Shown here piece by piece: positions 34,373 to 43,924 of a stretch of DNA of 64,000 nt. Below the pieces are notes generated by a model that was given only the letters and a program-made list of their open reading frames with translations, was not told where the DNA came from and did not search any database. How positions within the stretch are numbered: position 1 is the stretch's first letter; each line of letters starts with the position of its first letter. The translations under genes and the position numbers were made by a program. The DNA comes from Sporosarcina aquimarina (GTDB lineage Bacteria; Bacillota; Bacilli; Bacillales_A; Planococcaceae): assembly GCF_023715615.1 (NCBI RefSeq), contig NZ_JAMBOM010000001.1, forward strand, positions 124,001-188,000, given 5' to 3'.

Positions 34373-36547
34373 ATGTCTAAATCACTTGTACTTGCAGAAA
34401 AACCATCTGTCGCACGCGATATTGCCCGTGTGCTTGGTTGCCATAAAAAAGGAAATGGATTTCTAGAGGGGGATCGGTACATCGTCACTTGGGCGCTCGG
34501 CCATTTAGTCACACATGCTGATCCTGAAGGGTATGGTCAAGAATTCAAAGAATGGAAAATGGAGCATTTACCCATCATCCCTGAGCCATTTAAGCTGACA
34601 CCTATCAAACAAACAACAAAACAATATCATGCTGTGAAAACTCAGTTGCGCCGTGGGGACGTTAAAGACGTCATCATCGCAACTGACGCTGGGCGCGAAG
34701 GAGAGCTTGTGGCTCGTTGGATTTTAGAGCTTGCAAAAAATCGTAAACCAATCAAACGGTTGTGGATTTCATCCGTGACGGACAAAGCGATTAAAGACGG
34801 ATTTGCCAACTTAAAAGACGGAAAAGCCTATGAAAACTTATTTGAAGCTGCCGCAGCACGTGCGGAAGCGGACTGGGTAGTTGGCATTAACGCTACACGT
34901 GCACTGACCGTTAAACACAATGCGCAACTATCGACTGGTCGTGTGCAAACTCCGACTCTCGCGATGATTGCTGAACGCGAACGGGCGATTCAAAAGTTTC
35001 AACCGAAACCGTACTGGGGCATGCAGGCTCTGACGGAAGCGGGTCGATTTACATGGCGCGATGCGAAAGGCGGCCAGAGTCAAGTCTTCGATAAAACCGT
35101 GATCGATGCGAAAATGAATGAGTTGGATGGTATCACAGAAGGCAAAATCACTGATCTGAAATCAACGCCGAAATCACAACCCGCACCTTCTTTATTCGAC
35201 TTGACGGAACTGCAAAAAGAAGCGCATCGCCGCTGGTCATGGTCCGCAAAAGAGACGTTATCTACGCTGCAAAACTTGTACGAACGACATAAAGCAGTGA
35301 CATATCCTCGGACCGATTCGAAACACTTAACTGCTGATATGACAAGCACATTGAAAGATCGTGTTAAAGCGGTTGAAATCGGACCCTATCGAAAAGCAGT
35401 GAATTCATTGTTACGAAAAGGACCTGTCAAACCTCAAAAGGGTGTCATCAATGACAGCAAAGTATCCGATCACCATGCGATTATTCCAACGGAGGAGAGT
35501 CCTTCACTGCATGCGCTTTCCGACAAAGAACAACGTCTCTACGATATTATCGTTAAAAGATTTTTAGCTGTGTTCTATCCACCATTCCAATACGAGCAAT
35601 TGAGTGCGGAATTACAAGCAGGCAATGAAATCTTTACATTGAAAGGCCGTACTGTGACGGATGAGGGATGGAAGGCTGTCTATTCATCCGATGAAGAAGA
35701 ACTGGACACGGACGCATTACCTGCTATGAAAAAGGGCGAGACTCTTCAAATCCGTGCGTTTTCAAGAACGGAAGGAAAAACCAAGCCACCTGCACGGTTC
35801 AATGAAGGAACACTACTGGCTGCGATGGAGAATCCGACACAGTTCATGGAGGGCGAATCTAAAGACTTGATCAAGACGATTGGTGAAACAGGCGGACTCG
35901 GAACTGTTGCTACGCGAGCGGATGTCATTGAACGATTATTTGGCATGTTTGTCATTGAGAAAAAAGGGAATGATATTTACACTACGTCTAAAGGACGTCA
36001 GTTGTTGGAACTCGTACCAGAAGATTTGAAATCTCCAGCACTTACTGCCGAATGGGAGAGCGATTTATCGAAAATCGCAGCTGGAAAACTGAAGAAAGAC
36101 CAATTCATCCGTACGATGATCGACTTTTCGAAGAAAACAATCGTGGATATAAAATCGGATGATACAAAATTCAAACATGATAATGTAACAGGTAAAATGT
36201 GTCCGGATTGCGGAAAGCCAATGCTTGAAGTGAACGGGAAACGAGGCAAGATGCTTGTCTGTCAGGACCGTGAATGCGGCCATCGTCAGACTATCTCCAC
36301 GTTGACGAACGCACGCTGCCCTAACTGTAAAAAGAAATTGGAACTTCGTGGACATGGCGATGGCAAAATCTTTGTTTGTAAATGTGGATATCGTGAAAAG
36401 CTATCCTCATTTGAAAAGCGAAGGGCTCAAACAACAGGTAAAAAGGCCGATAAGCGCGATGTCCAGAGGTATCTTAAGAAGCAAGAGAAGGAAGAACCTG
36501 AAAATACGGCAATGGCAGATGCGCTAAAGAAACTATTTGACAAGTAA
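34373..36547 (+). CDS. topB: DNA topoisomerase III
   Basis: 724 aa, ATG behind AAGGGGA. The Toprim domain starts LVLAEKPSVARDIARVLG and contains TDAGREGELVARW. The type IA active site is TYPRTDSKHL with Tyr ~311. At the C-terminus two zinc ribbons follow (CPDCGKPM...CQDRECG, residues ~608-640, and CPNCKKKLEL...CKCG, ~650-675). It decatenates DNA after replication and recombination. Length and domain order match Bacillus TopB. Upstream a TATAAT-like box lies at about 34341. It is a single gene. Confidence 0.97.
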   Translation: MSKSLVLAEKPSVARDIARVLGCHKKGNGFLEGDRYIVTWALGHLVTHADPEGYGQEFKEWKMEHLPIIPEPFKLTPIKQTTKQYHAVKTQLRRGDVKDVIIATDAGREGELVARWILELAKNRKPIKRLWISSVTDKAIKDGFANLKDGKAYENLFEAAAARAEADWVVGINATRALTVKHNAQLSTGRVQTPTLAMIAERERAIQKFQPKPYWGMQALTEAGRFTWRDAKGGQSQVFDKTVIDAKMNELDGITEGKITDLKSTPKSQPAPSLFDLTELQKEAHRRWSWSAKETLSTLQNLYERHKAVTYPRTDSKHLTADMTSTLKDRVKAVEIGPYRKAVNSLLRKGPVKPQKGVINDSKVSDHHAIIPTEESPSLHALSDKEQRLYDIIVKRFLAVFYPPFQYEQLSAELQAGNEIFTLKGRTVTDEGWKAVYSSDEEELDTDALPAMKKGETLQIRAFSRTEGKTKPPARFNEGTLLAAMENPTQFMEGESKDLIKTIGETGGLGTVATRADVIERLFGMFVIEKKGNDIYTTSKGRQLLELVPEDLKSPALTAEWESDLSKIAAGKLKKDQFIRTMIDFSKKTIVDIKSDDTKFKHDNVTGKMCPDCGKPMLEVNGKRGKMLVCQDRECGHRQTISTLTNARCPNCKKKLELRGHGDGKIFVCKCGYREKLSSFEKRRAQTTGKKADKRDVQRYLKKQEKEEPENTAMADALKKLFDK

Positions 36548-36626
36548 TAATTAAAATCGTTCGCCTCATGAAGTAAATGCAAATAGACTGTATAATTAAA
36601 AGACTAATTTATGATGGGGTGAGTTC

Positions 36627-37217
36627 ATGGTCTCAATTTCGATGAATCCGGTAATTACGGAAAATACAAGATATGAGAATGCAAGAAAGCGTTCTGCAGA
36701 AGTGGCTTATACCCGTCATGCGGATTATGCAGGTGGAAATGAAGCTAAACGGAACAAATTGGCGCAACGCTTAGCTAATGCTAATGTGGATTTGCAACCT
36801 TCACAAACGAAAGAATTTAAAAAACTGGGTGCCGGCCAGCTGAAGCAGGTCGCATTGCCGCTCGGAGAAACATTGGAAGAAACCATTCAGAGCTGGCGTC
36901 ATGTCCGAAGTGAAGCACTATCTAGTCCAAATCCATCTGAAGTCGACCATCAGCTTGCAGCAGCAGCTTCTGCTAAGATCATGGAAGCTGAAGCCCAAAT
37001 GGCATTGGAAGATCGTCTGCGTTCTGCTCAATTAGCAGAAGCAAGTCGTGAAGATTCAATGGTGCAACTGCAGGAGTCGATTTCAGCAACAGATTCTTCA
37101 ATGTCGGACGCCATGCGGAAACTATACGATCAAGCCTCGGCAGCTTATGCGATCCAAACGAGTGCGAAACAGCAAGGATACATGGAAGCTAGTCCGGCAT
37201 ACTCACTTGTCGCATAA
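36627..37217 (+). CDS. hypothetical helical protein
   Basis: 196 aa, ATG behind GGGGTGA with a TATAAT-like box at ~36591. The protein is hydrophilic and almost wholly helical, rich in Ala, Gln, Ser and Glu, with QLAAAASAKIMEAEAQMALE in the middle and no signal peptide, membrane helix or cysteine. I do not recognise a family. It is followed by its own terminator and seems an independent gene. It could be a structural or adaptor protein; this is only a guess from composition. Confidence 0.6.
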   Translation: MVSISMNPVITENTRYENARKRSAEVAYTRHADYAGGNEAKRNKLAQRLANANVDLQPSQTKEFKKLGAGQLKQVALPLGETLEETIQSWRHVRSEALSSPNPSEVDHQLAAAASAKIMEAEAQMALEDRLRSAQLAEASREDSMVQLQESISATDSSMSDAMRKLYDQASAAYAIQTSAKQQGYMEASPAYSLVA

Positions 37218-37228
37218 AGAAATGAATG

Positions 37229-37254
37229 ACCCGCCATTTAGTTGGCGGGTTTTT
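37229..37254 (+). terminator. terminator of the hypothetical gene
   Basis: ACCCGCCA pairs with TGGCGGGT followed by TTTT, 11 bp after the stop. Confidence 0.85.
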
Positions 37255-37280
37255 GAATTGGAGAAAGGGAGGCACTTATC

Positions 37281-37754
37281 TTGGCGAAGAAGAATAAACA
37301 TATTAAAACAAATGCGATTCGTATTTTAGAGTCTGAAGGGATCCCTCATGAGTTACTGGAACGTGTTTTGTCTGAAGAAGCAAATGCCGCAGCAGATGGC
37401 GGGGATAAAGCAGATGTTTATAAAACACTCGTAACAACAGCGGGTACTGCCCGCAATTATGTGTTTGTCATTCCGGTAGTATGCGAGCTTGACTTGAAAA
37501 AAGCGGCACGCGCAGCAGGAGAAAAGAAGTTGGAAATGCTTCCATTAAAACAGCTGACGGACGTGACGGGGTATATTCGAGGTGGATGTTCAGCGATCGG
37601 TATGAAGAAGACGCTTCCTACTTTTTTAGACAGTTCTGCCAAAACTAAAGAATTTATCTACGCGAGTGCCGGTAAACCAGGTTTCCAAATGAAACTCGCT
37701 CCTGAAGATTACGCAAAAGTAACAGGTGCCCCATTTGTGGAGCTGTGTAAATAA
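37281..37754 (+). CDS. ybaK: YbaK/EbsC family aminoacyl-tRNA deacylase
   Basis: 157 aa from a TTG behind AAAGGGAGG. Markers of the Cys-tRNA(Pro) deacylase group are KTNAIRILESEGI at the start, VYKTLVTTAG, FVIPVVCELDLKKAARA, and GYIRGGCSAIGMKK with the conserved Gly-Gly loop. It hydrolyses Cys mischarged onto tRNA-Pro, supporting translation accuracy. An array of family B repeats starts 14 bp after the stop. Confidence 0.92.
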   Translation: MAKKNKHIKTNAIRILESEGIPHELLERVLSEEANAAADGGDKADVYKTLVTTAGTARNYVFVIPVVCELDLKKAARAAGEKKLEMLPLKQLTDVTGYIRGGCSAIGMKKTLPTFLDSSAKTKEFIYASAGKPGFQMKLAPEDYAKVTGAPFVELCK

Positions 37755-37767
37755 AGCCTCGGAGAAC

Positions 37768-38107
37768 GTGCTCATAAAGCAAGAAAAGTGCTCATGACCA
37801 TGGAAAAGTGATCATAACCCTGGAAAAGTGCTCATAAAGCGTGAAAAGTGATCATAACCCTGGAAAAGTGCTCATAACTCTGGAAAAGTGCTCATAAAGC
37901 GTGAAAAGTGATCATAATCCTGGAAAAGTGCTCATAAAGCGTGAAAAGTGATCATAACCCTGGAAAAGTGCTCATAAAGCGTGAAAAGTGATCATAACCC
38001 TGGAAAAGTGCCCATAAAGCGTGAAAAGTGATCATAACCGTGAGAAAGTGCTCATAAAGCATGAAAAGTGATCATAACTCTGGGAAAGTGATCATAACCC
38101 CAGATAT
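37768..38107. repeat. family B array B2: 17 units in exact 20-bp register
   Basis: GTG(A/C)TCATAA-type cores start at 37768 and every 20 bp to 38088 without an indel. C-type units are followed by AAGCGTGAAAA and A-type units by ACCCTGGAAAA, and they alternate for most of the array, with doubled C-type units near 37868-37888 and doubled A-type units at the end. Tails are specific to this locus, so units have been homogenised locally. The array fills the gap between ybaK and a yczE-like gene on the same strand. Confidence 0.95.
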
Positions 38108-38224
38108 CCACCCATAAACATCGCCACAAGCTCGAAAATCCCTCATCCAGAGGCTTGTTTTCATGCTACAATTGACTATAGAGAATACGCCGCTAGATCC
38201 ACTCAGCGGCTTGCGGAAAGAAGA

Positions 38225-38863
38225 ATGTGTATGATGACGTTAAAAAAATGGAGATGGATCTTTTTCATCGTGGGACAAATGTTCCTATCATTAGGGATTG
38301 CGATGACCATCAAAGGACAACTGCTCGGCATTGGACCGTGGGATGTCCTACATGTCGGTCTTTATCGTAATATTGGGTTTTCCATAGGGACTTGGAGCAT
38401 CATAACAGGGTTGCTCATCGTGCTCATTACAGCGGCTGCACAAAAGAAGTGGCCGAAATACGGTACCTGGCTCAATATGCTTATGCTCGGTACGTTCATT
38501 GATCTGTTCAACTGGCTATTGCCCGACGTGACGTCAATTGCGGCTCAAGTCGTATTTTTCGTAACAGGCGTTGTGATCATGTCATACGGGATTGGGCTTT
38601 ATGTATCTCCAAATATGGGGGCAGGTCCGCGAGATAGCCTAATGTTACTAATCGTGCACAAATTTAATATTAGTGTAAAGATTGTTAGGACCTCTATTGA
38701 AGTTATTGTAGCATTACTCGGATGGGCACTTGGAGGACCGGTTGGGATTGGAACGGTGCTCATCGCATTACTGATTGGACAATTCGTCCACTACGCGATG
38801 CCGCAATGTCAGAGACTTTTACTTAAAGTAGCCAAACAAGAAAATAGTCAGGTTCTATTATAA
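38225..38863 (+). CDS. YczE-like membrane protein
   Basis: 212 aa with five or six membrane segments. IFFIVGQMFLSLGIAMTIKG, GIGPWDVLHVGL and YVSPNMGAGPRDSLML match the YczE/YyaS family, inner-membrane proteins reported in some bacilli to influence non-ribosomal peptide production. Its function is poorly defined. Starts at 38225, 38231 or 38234 are all possible; GGAAAG lies just upstream. The family B array ends about 117 bp before it. Confidence 0.8.
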   Translation: MCMMTLKKWRWIFFIVGQMFLSLGIAMTIKGQLLGIGPWDVLHVGLYRNIGFSIGTWSIITGLLIVLITAAAQKKWPKYGTWLNMLMLGTFIDLFNWLLPDVTSIAAQVVFFVTGVVIMSYGIGLYVSPNMGAGPRDSLMLLIVHKFNISVKIVRTSIEVIVALLGWALGGPVGIGTVLIALLIGQFVHYAMPQCQRLLLKVAKQENSQVLL

Positions 38864-38866
38864 AGA

Positions 38867-38898
38867 AAAGCACAGTCATCCGTGGCTGTGCTTTTTTT
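38867..38898 (+). terminator. terminator of the yczE-like gene
   Basis: AAAAGCACAG pairs with CTGTGCTTTT followed by more T residues. Confidence 0.85.
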
Positions 38899-38949
38899 CG
38901 TCTTCATTTCATAAGATATTCTGAAGAACATGCGAAAGGGAGTGTCACG

Positions 38950-40023
38950 ATGAACGGAAAGTTAACAGAATCGATGGGAACAGCCTATACAGGAGGAGGA
39001 CTGTCCCATAAGTACGAGCACCTTATCCAACAAGCTACGACGACAGTGTTCATTAAATCACCACCTACATTTGCGCTTTCTAGCATATTAAATGAGCTCG
39101 CCGTTTATTATGTAAAAAGAGGATACGATGTCGACCGATTTAGGAGTCCCTTGCATGTCGAGAAAACAGACGGGATTTATGTGAAAGGACCAGAACTTTT
39201 TTATATCGCGGCCTCTTACCCGGTTCCACTTGAACCTACAGACCTTGGCGGGAAACACCGCGTTGTAAGCTTTTATGATGTTTATGATGAAAACAAGTTG
39301 CGCTCAAATAATCCACAAATTGCTGGGCATCTTGAAGAGGCGGCCACTTATTTGGAAAAAGCTCTCGCTGCACTAACTGAAGCGAAAGCCATCCATGATG
39401 AATGGGAAAACGTCAACATCCGTCGTATGGATTGGCAAGCGCACGAGGCTAAAATCCAGTCGCTTGCAAGCGAATTATTTGGCGCATTGGATTTACGTAA
39501 AGATTCAGCAGTTTCACACCGCATTATCGGATCGTTGTCATCAAAAGGTGCGCATGATTTCATCCCATCTATCACCAAATCTCTAAAGAGAAGACTTTTA
39601 ATCAAAGCCCTACCAGGAACGGGCAAGTCCACGATGATGAAAGCACTTGGAGAGGAAGCCGAAAAACGGGGGATTGATGTTTTATATGGCTGGTGTGGGT
39701 TAGATACAGGAAGTATTGACCTTGTCCAGTTCCCTGAGCTGTCCGTGTGCATATTCGACGCAACCGAGCCTCACGTGTATGAGGCAGAACGAGAGGGCGA
39801 TGAAATTTTGGACCTCATTGCAATGTGTGCCCCTAGTGAAAAAGCGGAGCAGGAAATTGATGAAATCCGTACGCGCTACAAAGAAACAATTGCAAATGCA
39901 GCAGGGTATATGCAGTCCTATGCGAGGCTGACGAGTCTGATCGATGCAGGAATGGACAGTGCACTTGATCAGAAAGCGTTTCATGGAAAAGCGGAAATGC
40001 TGACAGAACTCCTCGTCCCGTAA
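38950..40023 (+). CDS. P-loop ATPase-like protein (PRK06851 type)
   Basis: 357 aa, ATG behind AAAGGGAG. The N-terminal half has a degenerate P-loop (IKSPPTFALSS, residues ~35-45) and the C-terminal half a normal Walker A, LPGTGKST (~223-230), so the protein looks like two related P-loop domains, one probably inactive. The arrangement matches hypothetical ATPases of Firmicutes annotated as PRK06851. No partner domain suggests a substrate. It precedes kbl by 72 bp and could be expressed with it. Confidence 0.65.
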   Translation: MNGKLTESMGTAYTGGGLSHKYEHLIQQATTTVFIKSPPTFALSSILNELAVYYVKRGYDVDRFRSPLHVEKTDGIYVKGPELFYIAASYPVPLEPTDLGGKHRVVSFYDVYDENKLRSNNPQIAGHLEEAATYLEKALAALTEAKAIHDEWENVNIRRMDWQAHEAKIQSLASELFGALDLRKDSAVSHRIIGSLSSKGAHDFIPSITKSLKRRLLIKALPGTGKSTMMKALGEEAEKRGIDVLYGWCGLDTGSIDLVQFPELSVCIFDATEPHVYEAEREGDEILDLIAMCAPSEKAEQEIDEIRTRYKETIANAAGYMQSYARLTSLIDAGMDSALDQKAFHGKAEMLTELLVP

Positions 40024-40095
40024 CACACTTCGGTTATGGGGTCAGGCACAAATATGCTACACTAAGAGCATCACGTGTCTGAAAGGAAGATTAGT

Positions 40096-41286
40096 TTGTC
40101 TAACATATTAAACGCATTTCTAGACGAGAACTTGCAAGAACTTCGAGATCAGGGACTCTACAACGAAATTGAACCAGTGGAAGGTCCGAATGGTCCAATC
40201 ATTAAAATCAAAGGCAACGATCTCATTAACTTATCATCGAATAACTACTTAGGTCTTGCGACAGACGAGGACTTGAAAAAACTTAATATTGCAGCTGTAA
40301 ATAAATACGGTGTCGGTGCGGGAGCCGTGCGTACCATCAATGGTACGCTCGATATCCACATCGCACTTGAGAAAAAACTCGCTGAATTTAAAGGAACGGA
40401 AGCTGCAATTTCCTTCCAATCCGGATTCAACTGTAACATGGCGGCGATCTCAGCAGTTATGAACAAAAATGATGCAATTTTGTCGGATGAATTGAACCAT
40501 GCATCGATTATTGACGGTTGCCGACTATCAGGCGCTAAAATCATCCGTGTGAAGCACCAAGATATGGACGATTTGCGTGCGAAAGCAAAAGAAGCAACAG
40601 AGTCCGGGCTATACGGAAAAGTCATGTACATTACAGATGGTGTCTTCTCGATGGATGGGGATATCGCAAACCTTCCGGGTGCTGTTGAAGTTGCGAAAGA
40701 ATTCGACCTCATCACATACGTAGACGACGCGCACGGTTCAGGCGTAACGGGTAAAGGAAAAGGAACCGTGAAGCATTTTGGACTTGAAAAAGAGATCGAC
40801 ATGCAAATGGGAACACTTTCAAAAGCGGTTGGTGTCGTTGGCGGTTATGTAGCTGGCACACAAAAACTGATTGATTGGTTAAAAGTCCGTTCTCGTCCGT
40901 TCTTATTCTCAACAGCAGTACCACCTGGTGACGTTGCCGCAATTATGGGGGCGCTTGATAAAATCAGTGAATCTACTGAGCTTCACGACAAGCTTTGGGA
41001 GAATGGAGACTATTTGAAAGCGGGCTTGAAAAAACTCGGCTTCAATATCGGGAACTCCGAAACGCCGATCACACCTTGTATCATAGGAGAAGAAAAACTA
41101 ACACAGCAATTCTCAAAACGTCTTGCTGAAGAAGGCGTCTATGCAAAATCGATCGTATTCCCAACCGTACCAAAAGGGACAGGCCGCGTGCGCAACATGC
41201 CAACTGCTGCTCACACGAAAGAAATGCTCGACGACGCACTTAAGATTTATGAAAAAGTCGGCAAAGAGCTGGGCGTTATTCAATGA
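40096..41286 (+). CDS. kbl: glycine C-acetyltransferase (2-amino-3-ketobutyrate CoA ligase)
   Basis: 396 aa from a TTG at 40096 behind AAGGAAGATTAG; an in-frame GTG at 40075 has no site. It is a PLP fold-type I enzyme: SSNNYLGLA near the N-terminus, [30 protein letters not shown] and [12 protein letters not shown] with the PLP Lys ~243. It splits 2-amino-3-ketobutyrate with CoA to glycine and acetyl-CoA. The SDR-type threonine dehydrogenase that makes this substrate is encoded 1.1 kb downstream on the same strand. Confidence 0.94.
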   Translation: MSNILNAFLDENLQELRDQGLYNEIEPVEGPNGPIIKIKGNDLINLSSNNYLGLATDEDLKKLNIAAVNKYGVGAGAVRTINGTLDIHIALEKKLAEFKGTEAAISFQSGFNCNMAAISAVMNKNDAILSDELNHASIIDGCRLSGAKIIRVKHQDMDDLRAKAKEATESGLYGKVMYITDGVFSMDGDIANLPGAVEVAKEFDLITYVDDAHGSGVTGKGKGTVKHFGLEKEIDMQMGTLSKAVGVVGGYVAGTQKLIDWLKVRSRPFLFSTAVPPGDVAAIMGALDKISESTELHDKLWENGDYLKAGLKKLGFNIGNSETPITPCIIGEEKLTQQFSKRLAEEGVYAKSIVFPTVPKGTGRVRNMPTAAHTKEMLDDALKIYEKVGKELGVIQ

Positions 41287-41322
41287 ATGTGAGCTTCCTT
41301 TGAGCAATCTTATATGAAAATT

Positions 41323-41366
41323 AAAAAGCAGTGAGGAAAGGGTTTTATACTTTCCTCACTGCTTTT
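41323..41366. terminator. bidirectional terminator between kbl and the convergent small gene
   Basis: AAAAGCAGTGAGGAAAG (41324-41340) pairs exactly with CTTTCCTCACTGCTTTT (41350-41366). The stem covers the stop codon of the minus-strand gene. Confidence 0.88.
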
Positions 41367-41541
41367 ATTTTGTTGGATTTTCTAAGAGCCGTGCAATTTC
41401 TTCCTGATAAACCGTGGTCAATTCGCCGTTTGCAAGTTCGATGTCATATTGGGTGCGATCGTCTAAACGTACCAGCACAATCATTCCTTTGCAACCGTCA
41501 TGCAACTCTACGTAAGTATCTTCTTCGTAAATCATGGCCAT
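41365..41541 (-). CDS. 58-aa hypothetical protein
   Basis: A short gene reading MAMIYEEDTYVELHDGCKGM... and ending IARLLENPTK. An AGGAGG site lies 5-10 nt before the ATG at 41541. The composition is normal for a small beta-rich protein; the pattern resembles small proteins that bind a metabolite or RNA, but I cannot name a family. It follows the gene at 41550-42218 by 8 bp and should be in the same transcript. Confidence 0.75.
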   Translation of the reverse strand: MAMIYEEDTYVELHDGCKGMIVLVRLDDRTQYDIELANGELTTVYQEEIARLLENPTK

Positions 41542-41549
41542 TACTCCTC

Positions 41550-42218
41550 CTATTGGATTATGGGAGATACTTGGTCTCGACGTTGGAACAGAGAAACTAA
41601 TACATAGTGCTGAACTCCACGGGCATGGGAGGTTGAGAGCTCCACTTCTCTCTGGTAGGCGGTTTGGTCGCCAGACTGTTTGGCGATACTAGCTTGAAGG
41701 GCGTGTTTCATCCATTGCTTTTTAATGGCAGTTTGTAGGGCCTGAGCACTTTCTATATTTCCTTCCATCAACAAGGCGTTTGCTGTGTAGTAGTTCACAT
41801 AATCCGCTGTCGGTAAGTGAATGGAAAGACGGTGTAACGCCTCTACATCTTGTTGCCAAACAGCAAGATTTGCAGCATAGACCGCTTGGACTTTAGGTTG
41901 TTTATGAGATTGTAAAATGGTTTCGATCGTTTCAATGATTTTATCGTCCGTTTCATGTGCAATAGCGTATGCATAAGCAAAAAGGGTATTGGAACGATTT
42001 TTCATCAAAAATTTATCAATTTTGTCCATATCCTTCGTTCCATAAATGATATATATCGGCCATCCCATTGTTATCAACATATACACCACCAGGACAATGA
42101 CGAAAACTGCCCAAAAAGGAATATTCGCAAACAGCAGCACAACAGTGAAGAGAACGCCGCCACCAAATAGCAAAAGCCACCGGGCGACTCCTCGGATAAT
42201 AAATGGATTATCTTTCAA
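41550..42218 (-). CDS. membrane-anchored helical-repeat protein
   Basis: About 222 aa from a TTG at 42218; GGAGGG is ideally placed for it, while the in-frame GTG at 42227 lies on top of the site. Two membrane helices (residues ~12-55) are followed by a cytosolic, helical region of about 150 residues with a TPR-like pattern (FAYAYAIAHETDDKI, AVYAANLAVWQQDVE, NYYTANALLMEGNIESAQAL). This suggests a protein-interaction scaffold. No family name or function. Confidence 0.7.
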   Translation of the reverse strand: MKDNPFIIRGVARWLLLFGGGVLFTVVLLFANIPFWAVFVIVLVVYMLITMGWPIYIIYGTKDMDKIDKFLMKNRSNTLFAYAYAIAHETDDKIIETIETILQSHKQPKVQAVYAANLAVWQQDVEALHRLSIHLPTADYVNYYTANALLMEGNIESAQALQTAIKKQWMKHALQASIAKQSGDQTAYQREVELSTSHARGVQHYVLVSLFQRRDQVSPIIQ

Positions 42219-42406
42219 GCTATACACCCTCCAGTTACCAACATTATACCATAAAATTCCGACAACTGAAGGAAACGTTATTCAGAGAATTGTATTTTCC
42301 AGCAGAACAGTTTATAATCAGTTTTAGTTAATGAAACTGGCTATCTTATTTGGTGACCAAAAAATGTCCTCTCCAAAAATACAACCATTCATAGGGGGAA
42401 TACACG

Positions 42407-43351
42407 ATGAAGAAAATTATGGTGACCGGAGCACTCGGTCAAATCGGTTCAGAGCTGATTACCAAATTGCGAGCGGAATATGGAGTCGACAATGTGTTGG
42501 CAACAGACATTCGCGAACCGCAAACAGAAATGAATGGCCCATTTGTAATTCTTGACGTAACCGATGGAGAAAAGATGACCCAAATTGCAAAAGAATTCGG
42601 AGCAGACACGCTTATGCACATGGCGGCATTGCTTTCTGCAAAAGCGGAAGAGAACCCGATGCTCGCATGGAACCTCAACATGGGAGGACTCGTGAATGCG
42701 TTGGAGACAGCACGTGAACTGAATCTTCAGTTCTTCACACCAAGCTCTATCGGCTCATTCGGACCATCGACTCCAAAAGAAAATACACCACAAGATACAT
42801 TCCAGCGTCCAACAACAATGTATGGAGTGAACAAAGTGTCTGGTGAATTGCTATGTGATTATTATTATCAAAAGTTCGGTGTCGATACACGTGGTGTTCG
42901 ATTCCCTGGTCTCATTTCATATGTTGCACAACCAGGTGGCGGCACAACTGATTATGCAGTCGACATTTTCTACAAAGCTGTGGAAGAAGGCAAGTATACA
43001 TCATTCATCGCGGAAGGTACCTATATGGATATGATGTATATGCCAGATGCGTTGCAAGCGATTGTGGACTTAATGGAAACCGATGCAGCTAACTTGAAAC
43101 ATCGTAACGCTTTCAACGTAACTGCGATGAGCTTTGAGCCTTCCGAGTTGGCAGCTGCTATCCAAAAGCACATTCCAACATTCGAAATTAGCTATGATGT
43201 CGATCCAGTTCGCCAATCGATCGCAGATAGCTGGCCAAACTCTCTTGATATATCTGTCGCTGAATCTGAGTGGGGCTTCAAATCCACGTATGACCTCGAT
43301 GCAATGGTTGTAGATATGCTAGAAAAGATTCGTGAAAAAGTAAATTCTTGA
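42407..43351 (+). CDS. tdh: SDR-type L-threonine 3-dehydrogenase
   Basis: 314 aa, ATG behind GGGGGAAT. The extended SDR fold has [12 protein letters not shown] (GxxGxxG), [26 protein letters not shown] and the YGVNK catalytic Tyr/Lys pair (residues ~144-148). This is the pattern of NAD-dependent L-threonine dehydrogenases of the epimerase-like branch, unrelated to zinc Tdh. It oxidises threonine to 2-amino-3-ketobutyrate, the substrate of the upstream kbl product. The two genes are separated by a convergent two-gene unit and a terminator, so they are not one operon. Confidence 0.9.
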   Translation: MKKIMVTGALGQIGSELITKLRAEYGVDNVLATDIREPQTEMNGPFVILDVTDGEKMTQIAKEFGADTLMHMAALLSAKAEENPMLAWNLNMGGLVNALETARELNLQFFTPSSIGSFGPSTPKENTPQDTFQRPTTMYGVNKVSGELLCDYYYQKFGVDTRGVRFPGLISYVAQPGGGTTDYAVDIFYKAVEEGKYTSFIAEGTYMDMMYMPDALQAIVDLMETDAANLKHRNAFNVTAMSFEPSELAAAIQKHIPTFEISYDVDPVRQSIADSWPNSLDISVAESEWGFKSTYDLDAMVVDMLEKIREKVNS

Positions 43352-43357
43352 TAAATG

Positions 43358-43398
43358 AACCCGCTCGCACCGTTAAATACTGGTGCGAGCGGGTTTTT
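43358..43398 (+). terminator. terminator of tdh
   Basis: AACCCGCTCGCACC pairs exactly with GGTGCGAGCGGGTT and is followed by T residues. The left arm shares GAACCCGCTCG with the family A repeat unit. Confidence 0.92.
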
Positions 43399-43418
43399 GC
43401 GTGGGAGATAGGGAGCGT

Positions 43419-43799
43419 GTGCTCATAAATATGGGGAAGTGCTCATAAAGTGTGAAAAGTGATCATAATCACGGGGAAGTGCTCATAAATCGAGAAAAGT
43501 GATCATAAGTCTGAGAAAGAGCTCATAAATTAAGAAAAGTGATCATAACCACGAGAAAGAGCTCATAAATCGAGAAAAGTGATCATAAGTCTGAGAAAAT
43601 GCTCATAAAGCGTGAAAAGTGATCATAAACCTGAGAAAGTGCTCATAAAGCGTGAAAAGTGATCATAAACCTGGCAAAGTGCTCATAAAGTGTGAAAAGT
43701 GATCATAAACAAGGGAAAGTGCTCATAAAACATGAAAAAGTGATTATAAACAAGGGAAAGTGCTCATAAAGCATAAAAAGTGATGATACTCCCAGCCAC
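43419..43799. repeat. family B array B3: 19 units of 20 bp
   Basis: Cores start at 43419 and every 20 bp to 43719, then at 43740, 43760 and 43780 after a one-base insertion. After two leading C-type units, C-type and A-type units alternate to the end. The first core base varies more than in B2 and B5 (GAGCTCATAA at 43519 and 43559, ATGCTCATAA at 43599). It lies between the convergent tdh and YjiH-like genes. Confidence 0.93.
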
Positions 43800-43875
43800 A
43801 ACACGCCCGCGGAAGTGAAACCCTATTCACCCATCACCTAATATCGCGACCAACCAAGCACTCCCTAAAACAAAA

Positions 43876-43913
43876 ATCACCCCTATGCAACTAACTAGCT
43901 GCATAGGGGTGAT
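43876..43913. terminator. terminator of the YjiH-like gene
   Basis: ATCACCCCTATGCA pairs exactly with TGCATAGGGGTGAT. On the minus strand it is followed by a T-rich run, 11 bp after the stop. Confidence 0.88.
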
Positions 43914-43924
43914 TCTAATTTCTA

